A stretch of DNA of 64,000 bases from Microbacterium sp. MAH-37 (GTDB taxonomy: Bacteria; Actinomycetota; Actinomycetes; Actinomycetales; Microbacteriaceae), in the NCBI RefSeq assembly GCF_009758255.1, contig NZ_WSEN01000004.1, forward strand, positions 124,001-188,000, written 5' to 3'. Under the pieces are notes generated by a model. It was not told the DNA's origin and made no database searches. It was given only the letters and a program-made list of their open reading frames with translations. Shown piece by piece: positions 32,660 to 42,132 of this stretch (positions are counted from its first letter, which is position 1; each line of letters opens with the position of its first letter). The translations under genes were made by a program, and so were the position numbers.

Positions 32660-34498
32660 TCAGTTCGTGCGACGGCGGCGCAGCAACAGCGTCAGGCCAG
32701 TGGCGGCACTTGCAAGCAGGACTGCTCCGAGGCCCCACAACGCGGATTCTCCGCCCGTGGCGGCCAGAGCCCCACCGGTGTGCACCGCTGCGCCCTCAAC
32801 GTCCGCGATCGTTCCATCGCCGCCAGAGTTGACGTCACTCGACGGCGTGTCCATGCCGTCGGTCGACGGGATGTCATTGTCGGGAGCAGGTGTAGGGGTG
32901 GCCGCGGGGTTGACGGTCCAGGTGAAGGTGGTCTCGACGGTGCCGGCCGTCTCGGAAGTCGCGGTTACCGTCACCGAGTACGTTCCGGCGGTCGTGGGGA
33001 CGCCAGTCATCACGCCCGTGGCGGGGGAGATCACCACGCCGTCGGGAAGCCCTTCGGCGGCGAACTCCAGGGAGGAGCCATCGCTCGACGATGACTCAAC
33101 CGGCACCGACACCTTGTCGCCGACCGTGTTGGCCTGGTCATCGACCGCCACTGTGGCTGTCGCGGGTGCGGGAGCGGGTGCCTCGGCCACCGAGACCGGC
33201 CAGTCCTCGATCTCGCCACCGTTCGCATCGCTGGTCGGGGTGACGGCGGCGTCGAAGCTGATTCGCAGGCGCAACCAGGTGTCACCGGCTTTGTCCGTGG
33301 CCGGAAGGTCGAGGGGAACCGTCGTCTGGCCGGAGCCGGACGCAACGGCGACGGGCGCGATGTTCTCCCCTTCGTCGAACTTGCCGTTCATGTTCGTGTC
33401 GTACCAGCCGTACAGCTTCGCGTCCTGATCGGACGTGTTCGTCACTGCCACATCCACAGAGGTGGGCTTCCCAGCGGTCGCCGCAGGTGCCTCGCTGAGC
33501 GCGTCATCCTGGTCGCCGTCGAGATTGGCATCCGTCTCGCGCGTGACGCTCGTCCCGAGCATCAGCTCTGCTGAATCCGATGACCAGTTCACGAGCGAGT
33601 GGCGCGCTCCATCCGCGTCCAACGTGGTGCCGTAGGTGTCCGGGGCGTCTCCGAAGTCCAGTGGCAGGATAGCCTGTGCGCAGCGCATACCGTCGTTCGT
33701 GTGGCTTGCCGGTCCCGTGGTGAAGTGCGACATCTTCGGACGATTCACGTCGATGCGGACGATCTCGCCCGAGAAGTTATCCGACCCGTACATGAAGCCA
33801 TCGGCGTCTGCGTACATCGCACCGAATGCACCCGACTTGCCGCTCTTGAGCCGGCCGAGGTCTCCGATGCGCTCGAACTCGTGTGTCGTGGTGTCCATGC
33901 GCCACAAGACGAGCACGGTGTGGTCGTCAGGACGCTGGGCCACGGTGTAGAGGTATCCGTCATGGCCGGGCACGAACACCCAGTCTGCCGAACGGCCCTT
34001 CATGTCCGCAGGAAGCGTGAGAGCTCCGGAGTCCACGATTGTCATGAACGTAGAGGATCCAGGCCGGACGTCGATCTTGACGTACGTGTGCTGGCTGTCC
34101 GAGACCCAGAGATATCCGTCCGCGCTGACATCGCCGATGTTCCAGTTCGAGTCCACCATCCCCTCGGGAAGACCGAGGAACTCGAAGGACCCGTCGGAGC
34201 CGTAGCGCCCGATGCCGTTGTCGGTGTAGTCCCACGCGTACACGTATCCATCGAGCACGTTGAACCCGCCGCCGTTGATCGAGACGGGCAGCGTCGCGCT
34301 GTTGGTGACATCGCCGGAGGCGAGGTCGACACTCCACACCTCATCTTCCTGGGTCAGCAAGCCCGTCGCCGTGCAAGAGAAGGGCTGCGGTGCATCACCC
34401 TCCGCAGCGGAAGCGCTCGCGACGGTGCTCGCCATGAATGCGGTGCCCAGCAGCGCTCCGACAGCGGCCGTGCCGATCCAGCGATTTTTCTTTTTCAT
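32660..34498 (-). CDS. Sortase-anchored surface protein with GEVED and Ig-like domains
   Basis: This encodes 612 residues from ATG 34498, behind AGGGGG. The signal peptide is about 1-32. Residues 40-265 look like a beta-propeller-type repeat region (VLDGYVYAWDYTDNG, DGYLWVSDSQHTYVKIDV). DFGDAPDTYGTTLDADGARH opens a GEVED domain at about 270-430. Residues 450-545 form a putative Ig/cadherin-like domain (LPDGVVISPATGVMTGVPTTAGTYSVTVTA). The end has LAATGG near 578-583, a membrane span and RRRR: a wall-sorting signal of the LAxTG type used by class E sortases in high-GC actinobacteria. It should be covalently attached to the wall and may mediate adhesion. Confidence 0.85.
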   Translation of the reverse strand: MKKKNRWIGTAAVGALLGTAFMASTVASASAAEGDAPQPFSCTATGLLTQEDEVWSVDLASGDVTNSATLPVSINGGGFNVLDGYVYAWDYTDNGIGRYGSDGSFEFLGLPEGMVDSNWNIGDVSADGYLWVSDSQHTYVKIDVRPGSSTFMTIVDSGALTLPADMKGRSADWVFVPGHDGYLYTVAQRPDDHTVLVLWRMDTTTHEFERIGDLGRLKSGKSGAFGAMYADADGFMYGSDNFSGEIVRIDVNRPKMSHFTTGPASHTNDGMRCAQAILPLDFGDAPDTYGTTLDADGARHSLVNWSSDSAELMLGTSVTRETDANLDGDQDDALSEAPAATAGKPTSVDVAVTNTSDQDAKLYGWYDTNMNGKFDEGENIAPVAVASGSGQTTVPLDLPATDKAGDTWLRLRISFDAAVTPTSDANGGEIEDWPVSVAEAPAPAPATATVAVDDQANTVGDKVSVPVESSSSDGSSLEFAAEGLPDGVVISPATGVMTGVPTTAGTYSVTVTATSETAGTVETTFTWTVNPAATPTPAPDNDIPSTDGMDTPSSDVNSGGDGTIADVEGAAVHTGGALAATGGESALWGLGAVLLASAATGLTLLLRRRRTN

Positions 34499-34521
34499 CA
34501 GATTTCCCCCTAAGTGCATAC

Positions 34522-34550
34522 CCGAGGGGCGGCAGATCGCCGCCCCTCGG
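34522..34550 (-). promoter_or_regulatory. Hairpin in the 5' leader of the surface-protein gene
   Basis: CCGAGGGGCGGC and GCCGCCCCTCGG are perfect 12-bp arms with a 5-nt loop, ending 23 bases before the ATG. The downstream arm contains CCCCT, which could instead pair with the AGGGG of the ribosome-binding site, allowing alternative folding. Confidence 0.5.
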
Positions 34551-35464
34551 CGCCCCGAAACGATCCACGCATGCGCGTTTCTCGATCGGTGCGAGAGTGA
34601 TTACGAGCGGACGCCGCTCGGGTGACGGCGTCCTGCTCAGATGTTCGACGCTAGACGTTCGGACCAGGACATCCTGGCGGGGGGTTCCACGAGTACGTAG
34701 TGGGCGCATTCGACTGCAGTGGTCGGGTATGGAGCATTAAGAGGCGTCGCGTTGTCGGTTGCGTGAAATGCGACGTTCAACGGTTCGCAGAGCCGTGCTG
34801 TCCGGCTGGCTCCGTCGCCGGCGAGGGCCGCTCCACCGCCGTCCGGCGAAGCGGCCAGAGTCGTCGTCACCGCCGGTCGATCGCGACGGGCCCGGTCTCA
34901 GCTGGACGTCACGTCGGACTGTGTGTCTCCGACATGACCGGAGCACGCCACGTATACCGTGAGGCTCACCTGCCAGGTGTGGGCGTGGTGCAGTTCCCTG
35001 ATGCAGCACGTCGCTTCGGGGTGAGAATCCGGCCGAGCGACGATCGGTGGCCAGAAGGCGAACCAACTGCTCCTGCGGTGACCCGCCATGATCTGTCCGA
35101 TCTGTCAGCATCGACGTCGTGTGATGATCATCGCGACGCTAGTCGAAGCACATCGACCACGCACAGCTGCGCACCGTGACAAATGCGACAGGAGCCGATG
35201 AAGGTCACCTCCTCTGCGAGCGCCGACCGCGTTCGACTGACATCGACCCGCATGCATCGCCCCGGCAGTACGCAACATGCTGACGTGGGATACGTAAGCC
35301 GTGGCGATGAGGACGTCAGGTCGCAGCGTTCTTGAGAACATGGTGACCGGTTCCACTGCGCCCTCCCCTGCGCGACTCCGCCCCCAGCGGAGGGTGGGAC
35401 CACGAGGGAGCAGATCCGGATCGCCCCTGGTCGAGGGGCAGGCGCTCTGCCTCCCCTCGACCGC
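34551..35464. other. Long gap with no supported gene
   Basis: About 900 bases lie between the surface-protein leader and the end of the LuxR-type gene. Open frames exist on both strands but none has a recognised domain, a good ribosome-binding site or the usual codon bias, and base composition is somewhat less GC-rich. It may hold a decayed gene or an unrecognised RNA. Confidence 0.5.
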
Positions 35465-38008
35465 TCAGCCCCGTACGATGGGCGTTCCGCTGGCGAGGAA
35501 CGCGCCGAGTTCGGCGCGACTCGTGACCTTCGCCTTACGCATGACCCGGTGCAGGTGGCTCTCGACAGTGCGCACGCTCAGCACGAGCTTGGCGGCGATC
35601 TCGGCGTTCGTGTTGCCGGCCGCGGCCAGCCGCGCGAGTTCGAGCTCGCGCCGGGTGAGGAGGATGTCGGCGCTGCGGAAGCGTGTCGGGTCGTAGGTGC
35701 CGGGCGTCAGCGAGGCAGCCAGTTCCGCGGACGCGCGTCGCAGGCGGTCCGCCTCGTCGGTGTGGCCCTGTGCATCGTGCAGATGTGCGGCGGCCTGCAG
35801 CGCGCTCATCGCGAAGCCCGGCCGTCCGGTGGCGGTCAGGCGTGGTGCGGAATCGGCGATCGCATCCGCGTCCTGATGCGAGAGCGCGTACACGAAGTCA
35901 CGCAACGCGGCGACGAGCTCCCCGTCGGAGCTTTCCAGTCGGGGGCGCAGCTCTTCGAAGCGCCCGGCGTCCGGCTGGAGCTCGAGCTCGATCAGCCAGG
36001 CCTGCACGGCCGACCAGCGCGCCCCCTTCTGCCACAGCCGCTCCGCGCCTTCCCGCAGCGCGGCGATCGCATCGTCGGTGTGCCCTTCGCCCATCAGCAG
36101 CTGGCTTCGGGGCCAGCTCGTGGACATCGTCGGGAGGGGCCCGTCGGAGGTCGTGAGCCGCTCGGCCTGCTCGAGCCGGGTCACGGCGAGCTCTGCGCTG
36201 CCGGCCCGTCCCGCCACGATGCTGGCCATGCACAGCAGGCCCAGAACGGCAGACCGCGAGCCGACGCGCGGATAGCCCAATGCCAGGGCGGTCTCGGCCA
36301 GGCTGGTGACCTCGCGATAGTCGCCGCGAAGGATCTGGCAGTAGGCGGCGACGTAAGCGGCCGCCCGAATGCGCTCGCCGTCGAGTGATTCGCGAGCCTC
36401 TTGGAAGGCCCGGTACGCGGCTCGGGTCGCACCCTCGTGGTCGCCCGCGCCGAGGCGCTGGAGGGCGCGCAGCGCGGTGAGCTCACTGCCTTCCGCCGTC
36501 GACGGTGCGTCTGCGACGGGAAGGGCGTCGAGCTCCGTCCTCGCATCGGAGATCCGTCCCGCAGTGAGGAACGCGAGCGCACGTGTGGCGCGCACCTCGC
36601 GCTGCACCTCCGCCGGCATGTCGTCGGACACCGGCAGATCGGACCTGGGATCTCCGTGATAGCCGGGGTCGTCGAGCCGGATTCGCAGTGCCGTGGCCCG
36701 CAGGATCGGAGCATGGACCCCCGCGCCCTCGGCCTGCTCGTCGAGATACTGCAGGGCCTTCTCATGCCCTGTCTCCTCGACCAGCCAGCGTCCGCGCAGG
36801 GCCTGCAGTTGCGCGTGCACCACAGTGTCGCCCGAGGGTAGCGTGCCGAGGAGCGCCGAGATCTGCTGGGGAGGGGCATCGCTCTGGCACAGCGCCCTCG
36901 CGTATCGCAGCAGTGCCTCCGGCTCCGCTGTCTCGCGCCAAGCCCGCTCGCCTTCCCGGATGGCACGGCTCACCTGCTCCTGCACGACGCGCGCGAACAC
37001 GGCATCGGGCTCGGGCGTAGAGTTCTCACCCGGGGACGAGAATGAGGCGACGAGGGGAAGGGTGCGTGGTTCGCTCCGCTGGGTGAGTCGCGTCGAACGC
37101 GCTCGCAGCGGCGAATGGCGGAAGTACTCCGCGACCAGTGGTGGAGTTACGGTCGCCGAGAGCATGCCGTTGAACATGGAGAAGCGCAGCAGCCCTCGTG
37201 CCTCGAGCTTCTCGATCGTCTTGTGCCCCACCAGGTCACTCGCGGCTCCCAGGTCGATCGGGCCGCTGAGGCTCAGCAGCTCGAGCGCCGTGCGGGTGCG
37301 ACGGCCCCGGATACGGATCTGACGCTCGATCAGGCGATCGAGAGCCGGGCTCCACAGGCTGCCGATGGCCGTCCAGACACCGTCGCGTCGAACGATCGCG
37401 CCTTCCTGCATCCCGATCTCGAGCATGCCGATCGCCAGCCCAGGCAGCCCTGCCGACTTCGCGAAGATGCGGCTCACACAACTCGGGTCGAGCGGACCGT
37501 CGACACGTCCGCCCAGCAGGGTCTCCATCTCATCCAGGCGGAGCGGATGGAGGTGAACCACGTAGGCGCGCCGCCGTGGCACATCCAGGTCGGTCCGCGC
37601 TTCGATCCTCACCGGCAACTGCGCCGAGACGATGCGGAATCCCGATTCGGACTGCGCAGCGAGCACGGCCCCCCAGGAGGAGTCGTCGAGCAGGTCGCCG
37701 TCATCGATGAGGACGACGACACGTCGTCCTGCGGTCTCGTCCGACAGCGCCCTGATCGCGCGTGCGACGCCGGGCACGCTCCGCCCGGCGGAATCGCCGC
37801 TCACCTGGTGCAGCGCTCCCAGCGCGACTTCGCGCAGCGAGCCGATGCCGGCGAAGCGCCGCACCGTGTATTCACGGTCGACCAGGTGATCGTGCAGTGC
37901 GCTGAGGAAGAGGGTGCGTCCGCTGCCCGGCGCACCGGAGATCGTGACGTCGACGCCCTGCTCGAGATACGCGAGGGCGTCGGCGAGCTCCGCGGTCCTT
38001 CCGATCAT
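35465..38008 (-). CDS. Large LuxR-family (LAL/MalT-like) regulator
   Basis: This 847-residue protein has a P-loop GAPGSGRT at 25-32 and a Walker B-like VVVLIDDGDLLDDSSW. A long helical, TPR-like middle section spans about 350-770, and a C-terminal LuxR HTH, LTRRELELARLAAAGNTNAEIAAKLVLSVRTVESHLHRVMRKA, ends the protein. This is the layout of large ATP-binding LuxR regulators, which sense a ligand and activate transcription. It is divergent from the sortase-like gene, and the surface-protein gene lies downstream, so it may control wall-surface functions. A CAGACT hexamer ends seven bases before the ATG. Confidence 0.9.
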   Translation of the reverse strand: MIGRTAELADALAYLEQGVDVTISGAPGSGRTLFLSALHDHLVDREYTVRRFAGIGSLREVALGALHQVSGDSAGRSVPGVARAIRALSDETAGRRVVVLIDDGDLLDDSSWGAVLAAQSESGFRIVSAQLPVRIEARTDLDVPRRRAYVVHLHPLRLDEMETLLGGRVDGPLDPSCVSRIFAKSAGLPGLAIGMLEIGMQEGAIVRRDGVWTAIGSLWSPALDRLIERQIRIRGRRTRTALELLSLSGPIDLGAASDLVGHKTIEKLEARGLLRFSMFNGMLSATVTPPLVAEYFRHSPLRARSTRLTQRSEPRTLPLVASFSSPGENSTPEPDAVFARVVQEQVSRAIREGERAWRETAEPEALLRYARALCQSDAPPQQISALLGTLPSGDTVVHAQLQALRGRWLVEETGHEKALQYLDEQAEGAGVHAPILRATALRIRLDDPGYHGDPRSDLPVSDDMPAEVQREVRATRALAFLTAGRISDARTELDALPVADAPSTAEGSELTALRALQRLGAGDHEGATRAAYRAFQEARESLDGERIRAAAYVAAYCQILRGDYREVTSLAETALALGYPRVGSRSAVLGLLCMASIVAGRAGSAELAVTRLEQAERLTTSDGPLPTMSTSWPRSQLLMGEGHTDDAIAALREGAERLWQKGARWSAVQAWLIELELQPDAGRFEELRPRLESSDGELVAALRDFVYALSHQDADAIADSAPRLTATGRPGFAMSALQAAAHLHDAQGHTDEADRLRRASAELAASLTPGTYDPTRFRSADILLTRRELELARLAAAGNTNAEIAAKLVLSVRTVESHLHRVMRKAKVTSRAELGAFLASGTPIVRG

Positions 38009-38217
38009 GACGTTCAGTCTGCCTGCGCTGAGCGGCGATGGCTATAGGTGACCGCCGGGTCAATTGCGAGAACGCCCGTTCTGCACTCAATCGATGCCCG
38101 CTGACTACTCAGATGACGCTGTGGGGTACCCAAGTGGAGGTCGGAGGTCCCCCAACGGCGTCCCGGAACGCGCCGCCGACTCTCGCCCGACCTAAGGTGA
38201 GTCTCTGGAGGGGAACT

Positions 38218-38874
38218 ATGTCCACACGAATCCGACGCAGCGTGCTCTGGCTCGCCGTGATCGTCTTGGCATCCGCTGCGCTGGCGATCTTCATCGCACT
38301 GGCGACCTCCAGCGCGCCCGCATCCGGGACCGGTCCGGTCGTGAAAGACATGAAGGGCAACAGCGTCGTCCTCGACGACGGCGAGCTCACCCCTGCGGCG
38401 GAGAAGGCGATGGACGCCGTGCCGGATGCGGGCGGGCGTCTCATCGCCGAGTCCGTGGGGCTGGACGTCCCGCTCGGAGAGATGAACGAGGTCGACGGCG
38501 TGATCACGCCCCCGGGATTCACCTCCGCCTATCTCGTGCGCAATCGGGGCGTCGCGCCGGCGGACGTCGCGAACGGTACGACGTACGCGGTGACGCACTC
38601 GCTCCGGAACGGCGGCGTCGCTCCCGGCAACTATCTCTTCGACGTGGATTCCGGAAAGCCGACGATCGCGATCGGTGCGACGATCGAGGTCGACGGCACA
38701 TCTTTCGTCGTGGACAAGGCGTACACGGTCTCCAAGAAGGCGCTGCCGGCGCAGACGGATCTCTGGGCCGACACTCCGAATCGGCTCGTTCTCATCACCT
38801 GCCTGCAGAACCCGGCCAATTCGCCGTCGAGTGAGAACGTCGTCATCGAAGCCCATCTCGAGGTCGGGAAGTGA
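38218..38874 (+). CDS. Sortase-fold protein with an altered active site
   Basis: This encodes 218 residues from ATG 38218, with GGAGGGGAACT upstream. One membrane span lies at about 8-30, then a sortase beta-barrel. AESVGLDVPLGEMN is followed by YAVTHSLRN with the candidate catalytic H127, and LVLITCLQ with C195. In class E/F sortases an arginine precedes the final strand (pattern YRDNVVV). Here the aligned residues are SSENVVIEAHL, so Ser205 replaces it and no nearby arginine is seen. It may be an inactive or unusual sortase. A wall-anchored substrate candidate is encoded 4 kb away. Confidence 0.8.
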   Translation: MSTRIRRSVLWLAVIVLASAALAIFIALATSSAPASGTGPVVKDMKGNSVVLDDGELTPAAEKAMDAVPDAGGRLIAESVGLDVPLGEMNEVDGVITPPGFTSAYLVRNRGVAPADVANGTTYAVTHSLRNGGVAPGNYLFDVDSGKPTIAIGATIEVDGTSFVVDKAYTVSKKALPAQTDLWADTPNRLVLITCLQNPANSPSSENVVIEAHLEVGK

Positions 38875-38981
38875 CGGACGGCTCCCCGGGTGAAATGGTG
38901 CGCGTCTTCGTCGCCTTCGCGATCCTCAGCGTCCTCATCGCCGTCACGGTGATCATCGCGCGCCTCGTGTCAGCAGGCTGA
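38871..38981 (+). CDS. 36-residue single-span membrane peptide
   Basis: GTG 38871 overlaps the sortase-like gene's stop (GTGA). The peptide has a short polar start (MTDGSPGEMVR) and one strong membrane segment (VFVAFAILSVLIAVTVIIARLV). Overlap with the upstream gene and a clean hydrophobic helix support it being real. It may be a small partner of the sortase-like protein. Confidence 0.6.
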   Translation: MTDGSPGEMVRVFVAFAILSVLIAVTVIIARLVSAG

Positions 38982-38992
38982 CGCCAGGGTGC

Positions 38993-39688
38993 TCAGGGAT
39001 TGAGCGAACCCGCAGTGACCTGCGCCTGTAGCAGCGGCAGTGTGCGCGACGGTTCGGGGCGGATGCCGAGCACCTTCGCCAGCTCGAGGGCGAGCGCGGC
39101 GTGGCCTGCCTCGTTCGGGTGGAACGGGTCGTTCATCAGTCCCCACGGCACGCCGCCGTGGCCGATCTCGCTGAAGCGGGCGTGCTGGTCGACGAGCAGC
39201 ACGTCGTCGCGCGCGGCGACGTCGCGGATCGCCTGCGCGAACTCGCCGATCCGCGCCCGCTCCGGCGCCGCGGCCACGTCGACTGACGGCGGCGTCAGCA
39301 GCACGGGCACGGCGCCGAGGGCCCGCACGCGCGCGACGAACTCGGCGATGGAGGCGCCGAACTCCGCCGGCGGGAGCGTCGCGACCAGGGTCGAGCAGTC
39401 GTTGGTGCCGATCATCAGGGTGACGATGTCGGGGTTCCAGGACGCCACGCGGCGGTCGAAGTCGGCAAGGATCTGCACGATCTTGTGCCCGCTGATCGCC
39501 GAGTTGATCAGGATGTCCCTGGTGCGGGCCAGCTCGCCGCGGACCAGCTCGTGCAGGTGCTCGGGGTAGGTGCGTCCTCCGTGCGTGTGCACGAGACCGT
39601 GGGTGATCGAGTCGCCGGTGATCACCCAGTTCAGGGGTTCTTCGGCGGTGAGCGCGGCCTGCAGTCGAGCGTTCTCGGCGGTGGTCAT
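38993..39688 (-). CDS. SGNH/GDSL-type esterase
   Basis: This 231-residue protein has block I VITGDSITHG (nucleophile S27), block III MIGTNDCSTL, and block V NDPFHPNEAGH with the Asp-His pair. It is a serine esterase of the lipase/acylhydrolase group without a signal peptide, so it is cytoplasmic. In this cluster it may remove acetyl or other acyl groups from imported oligosaccharides. It is downstream of the Gfo/Idh/MocA gene, separated by a two-part hairpin. Confidence 0.9.
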   Translation of the reverse strand: MTTAENARLQAALTAEEPLNWVITGDSITHGLVHTHGGRTYPEHLHELVRGELARTRDILINSAISGHKIVQILADFDRRVASWNPDIVTLMIGTNDCSTLVATLPPAEFGASIAEFVARVRALGAVPVLLTPPSVDVAAAPERARIGEFAQAIRDVAARDDVLLVDQHARFSEIGHGGVPWGLMNDPFHPNEAGHAALALELAKVLGIRPEPSRTLPLLQAQVTAGSLNP

Positions 39689-39710
39689 GTGGCTATTCTT
39701 CCGGGTCGGT

Positions 39711-39775
39711 GAGAAACGTCTGCCGGCGCGAGAAACGTTGCGTCACGGTGTTTCTCGCGCGTTGCCGCGTTTCTC
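39711..39775. terminator. Two-part hairpin after the Gfo/Idh/MocA gene (3' hairpin 2)
   Basis: Outer arms GAGAAACG/CGTTTCTC (8 bp) and inner arms CGCGAGAAAC/GTTTCTCGCG (10 bp) are perfect, separated by 8-nt internal loops, with a 13-nt loop. It lies 26 bases past the stop of the minus-strand oxidoreductase gene. The motif GAGAAAC thus occurs twice in each orientation. Confidence 0.7.
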
Positions 39776-39801
39776 GACGGGTGCAGCGGGGTTGCGGCGG
39801 A

Positions 39802-40746
39802 TCAGAGGGGGACGGACGCATGCAGGGCGAGGGACCTGTAGGCGGCGTCGACGACGGTCACAGCGCTGACGGCCTCGCTGGGGGAGATCCGGGCATCAGT
39901 GCCGTTCTCGAGGGCGGTGACGAAATCGGTGAGCTGGGCGAGGTAGGGACTCTCGCCCGCGCCGTCGGGCGGCAGATACCCGTCGGGCGGAGTCTCAGCA
40001 CTGTCGTGCCGCAGCCGCCCCTTCGTGCCGATCACCTCGATTGCCGTGCGGAAAGGCGTGCCTGGCCCGAGCCAGCCGCCGTGGATGCGGCTGACGGCGC
40101 CACCGCGGTGGGTGAGCACGACGTCGGCGGTCACGACGCGCGGCAGGATGCCGGCCGCCGAAGGTGGATCCTGCACCGCCGTCACGGATGCCACGGGGCC
40201 GGCGAGCCACAGAGCCTGGTCGATGTCGTGGATCATCAGGTCGCGGATGAGTCCGCCTCCGGCGTTCTCATCGAAGAACCAGGAGGCGTCCGGGCCGGCA
40301 CCGACGCGGCTGAGCGCCAGTTCGGTGACATCACCGACCATCCCGCCATCCACCTTCTGTTTGATTCCCAGATAGTCCGGGAAGTACCGCACCACATGCG
40401 CGGGGAACAGCCGCACGCTCGCATCCGCCGCCGCGCGCACGATCGCCGCGGCATCCTCCGACGTCACGGCCAGCGGCTTCTCGCAGATCACGTGCCTGCC
40501 CCGGGCGATCGCACGCAGCGCATGATCGACGTGCAACGGACTCGGGGTGAGGATGTCGACCACATCCACCTGCTCGATGAGTTCGTCGACACTGGTGACC
40601 TCGTGGAATCCGTACTCGGATGCCAGTGCGCCCGCGCTGCGCGGAGAGGTCACGAACCCCTCCGCGCCGAGTGCTCGCCAGGCGTCCGCATGCAAACGAG
40701 AGATGCCGCCCGCGCCGATCAGTCCCACCCGCAGTGTCTTGCTCAT
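39802..40746 (-). CDS. Gfo/Idh/MocA-family oxidoreductase
   Basis: This 314-residue protein has a Rossmann start, LRVGLIGAGGISRLHADAWRAL, the family lysine motif CEKPLAVTSEDAA near 92-104, and DLMIHDIDQALWLAG near 180. It is an NAD(P)-dependent sugar or sugar-acid dehydrogenase; the exact substrate is unknown. It is 57 bases downstream of the mannonate-dehydratase-family gene on the same strand and may be transcribed from the same LacI-controlled promoter at 42.1 kb. Confidence 0.92.
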   Translation of the reverse strand: MSKTLRVGLIGAGGISRLHADAWRALGAEGFVTSPRSAGALASEYGFHEVTSVDELIEQVDVVDILTPSPLHVDHALRAIARGRHVICEKPLAVTSEDAAAIVRAAADASVRLFPAHVVRYFPDYLGIKQKVDGGMVGDVTELALSRVGAGPDASWFFDENAGGGLIRDLMIHDIDQALWLAGPVASVTAVQDPPSAAGILPRVVTADVVLTHRGGAVSRIHGGWLGPGTPFRTAIEVIGTKGRLRHDSAETPPDGYLPPDGAGESPYLAQLTDFVTALENGTDARISPSEAVSAVTVVDAAYRSLALHASVPL

Positions 40747-40803
40747 GGGTTCATCCTGCCGTCCGCGCTCCTCCAGGTCGCAATCGCGGCGGCGGCGCCG
40801 CGC

Positions 40804-42042
40804 TCACCAGTCGTGCACGGTGCCGTCGAGCAGACGGTTGAACGGCAGGTAGGCCTGCTCGTACGGGTACTTCCCCGCCTCGTCCAGGTCGAGCTGCACG
40901 CCGAGGCCTGGCTGGTCGCCGGGGTGCAGGTAACCGTCCGTCCAGGTGAAGGACTGCTGGAACACCTGATCTGTGCGCTCGCCGTGTTTCATGTACTCCT
41001 GGATGCCGAAGTTGTGGATGGCCAGGCCCAGATGCATGGCGGCGGCCATGCCGACGGGGGAGATGTCTGTCGGCCCGTGAATGCCCGACTTGATCTGGTA
41101 CATCGCGGCGTAGTCGAGCGTCTTCTTCAGCGGGCTGATGCCGCCCATGTGCGTGACGGCGCCGCGCACGTAGTCGATGAGCTGGTCGCAGATGATGTCC
41201 TTGAAGTCCCAGACGGTGTTGAAGATCTCACCGATGGCGAGCGGGGTGGTGGTGTGCTGCCGCACCAGGCGCAGCGCCTCCTGGTTCTCGGCCGGGGTGC
41301 AGTCCTCGAGCCAGAAGAGGTCGTAGGGCTCGAGATCCTTGCCCAGCCGGGCGGCCTGGATCGGCGTCATCCGGTGGTGGCCGTCGTGCAGCAGAGGGAT
41401 GTCGGGGCCGAACTCGTTGCGCACGGCCTCGAACACCCCGGGCAGGTGGTTCAGGTAGGCGCGGGTGTCCCAGTCCTCCTCGACGGGCCTGGCGCCGCGC
41501 CGGGCCGGCTCGTGGTCGTAGCGCACGGTGGCGTCGCCGACGTCGGCACCCTGGGCCGCGATGCCGTAGATCGCCTTCAGAGTCGGCACCCCGGTCTGCA
41601 CCCGGATCGCCTTGTACCCCTGCTCCTGGTGGGCGCGGATCGAGTCGAACAGCTCGGGCAGCTCCTTGCCGGAGGCATGTCCGTAGGCCATCAGCCCGTT
41701 GCGGGATGCTCCGCCGAGCAGCTGGTACACGGGCATCCCGGCCTTCTTGCCCTTGATGTCCCACAGCGCCATGTCGACGGCGGCGACGGCCGCCATGGTC
41801 ACCGGTCCTCGGCGCCAGTACGCGCTGCGGTACAGGAACTGCCAGGTGTCCTCGATGCGGTCCTCGTCGGCGCCGAGCAGCAGCGGGGCGACGTGCTCCT
41901 GCAGATAGGCGACCACCGCCAGTTCGCGGCCGTTCAGCGTCGCGTCGCCCAGCCCGGTCACTCCGTCGGCGGTCGTGATCTTCAGCGTGACGAAGTTGCG
42001 ATCGGGGCTGGTGACGATCACCTCGGCCTTGTCGATGGTCAT
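40804..42042 (-). CDS. manD: Enolase-superfamily sugar-acid dehydratase, D-mannonate dehydratase (ManD/RspA) type
   Basis: This encodes 412 residues from ATG 42042, with GGAG upstream. N-terminal capping domain: [33 protein letters not shown]. The barrel has [55 protein letters not shown] and the catalytic-loop segment [19 protein letters not shown]. These match the ManD/RspA family, which dehydrates D-mannonate to KDG. Residues 150-190 hold the insertion typical of the family. A LacI operator lies 73 bases upstream. UxaC and UxuB in the same cluster would supply its substrate. Confidence 0.9.
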   Translation of the reverse strand: MTIDKAEVIVTSPDRNFVTLKITTADGVTGLGDATLNGRELAVVAYLQEHVAPLLLGADEDRIEDTWQFLYRSAYWRRGPVTMAAVAAVDMALWDIKGKKAGMPVYQLLGGASRNGLMAYGHASGKELPELFDSIRAHQEQGYKAIRVQTGVPTLKAIYGIAAQGADVGDATVRYDHEPARRGARPVEEDWDTRAYLNHLPGVFEAVRNEFGPDIPLLHDGHHRMTPIQAARLGKDLEPYDLFWLEDCTPAENQEALRLVRQHTTTPLAIGEIFNTVWDFKDIICDQLIDYVRGAVTHMGGISPLKKTLDYAAMYQIKSGIHGPTDISPVGMAAAMHLGLAIHNFGIQEYMKHGERTDQVFQQSFTWTDGYLHPGDQPGLGVQLDLDEAGKYPYEQAYLPFNRLLDGTVHDW

Positions 42043-42114
42043 GTCATCTCCGGTTGCAGGGCGCACGAGGCGCGACGGGCGGGCATCGTTATGCAATCAC
42101 AGCCCGCCCAGGTC

Positions 42115-42130
42115 TGGCAAGCGGTTGCCA
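42115..42130. promoter_or_regulatory. LacI-type operator 1 (manD promoter)
   Basis: TGGCAAGCGGTTGCCA is a near-perfect 16-bp palindrome. It lies between the end of the hydroxyacid dehydrogenase gene and the manD start. The same sequence recurs exactly at 52681. Confidence 0.85.
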
Positions 42131-42132
42131 GT

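Noticed and set aside
34637..35179. Several 60-160-codon frames between the surface-protein and LuxR genes
   Set aside because: They overlap one another on both strands. None has a ribosome-binding site, codon bias or known domain, so no gene is called.
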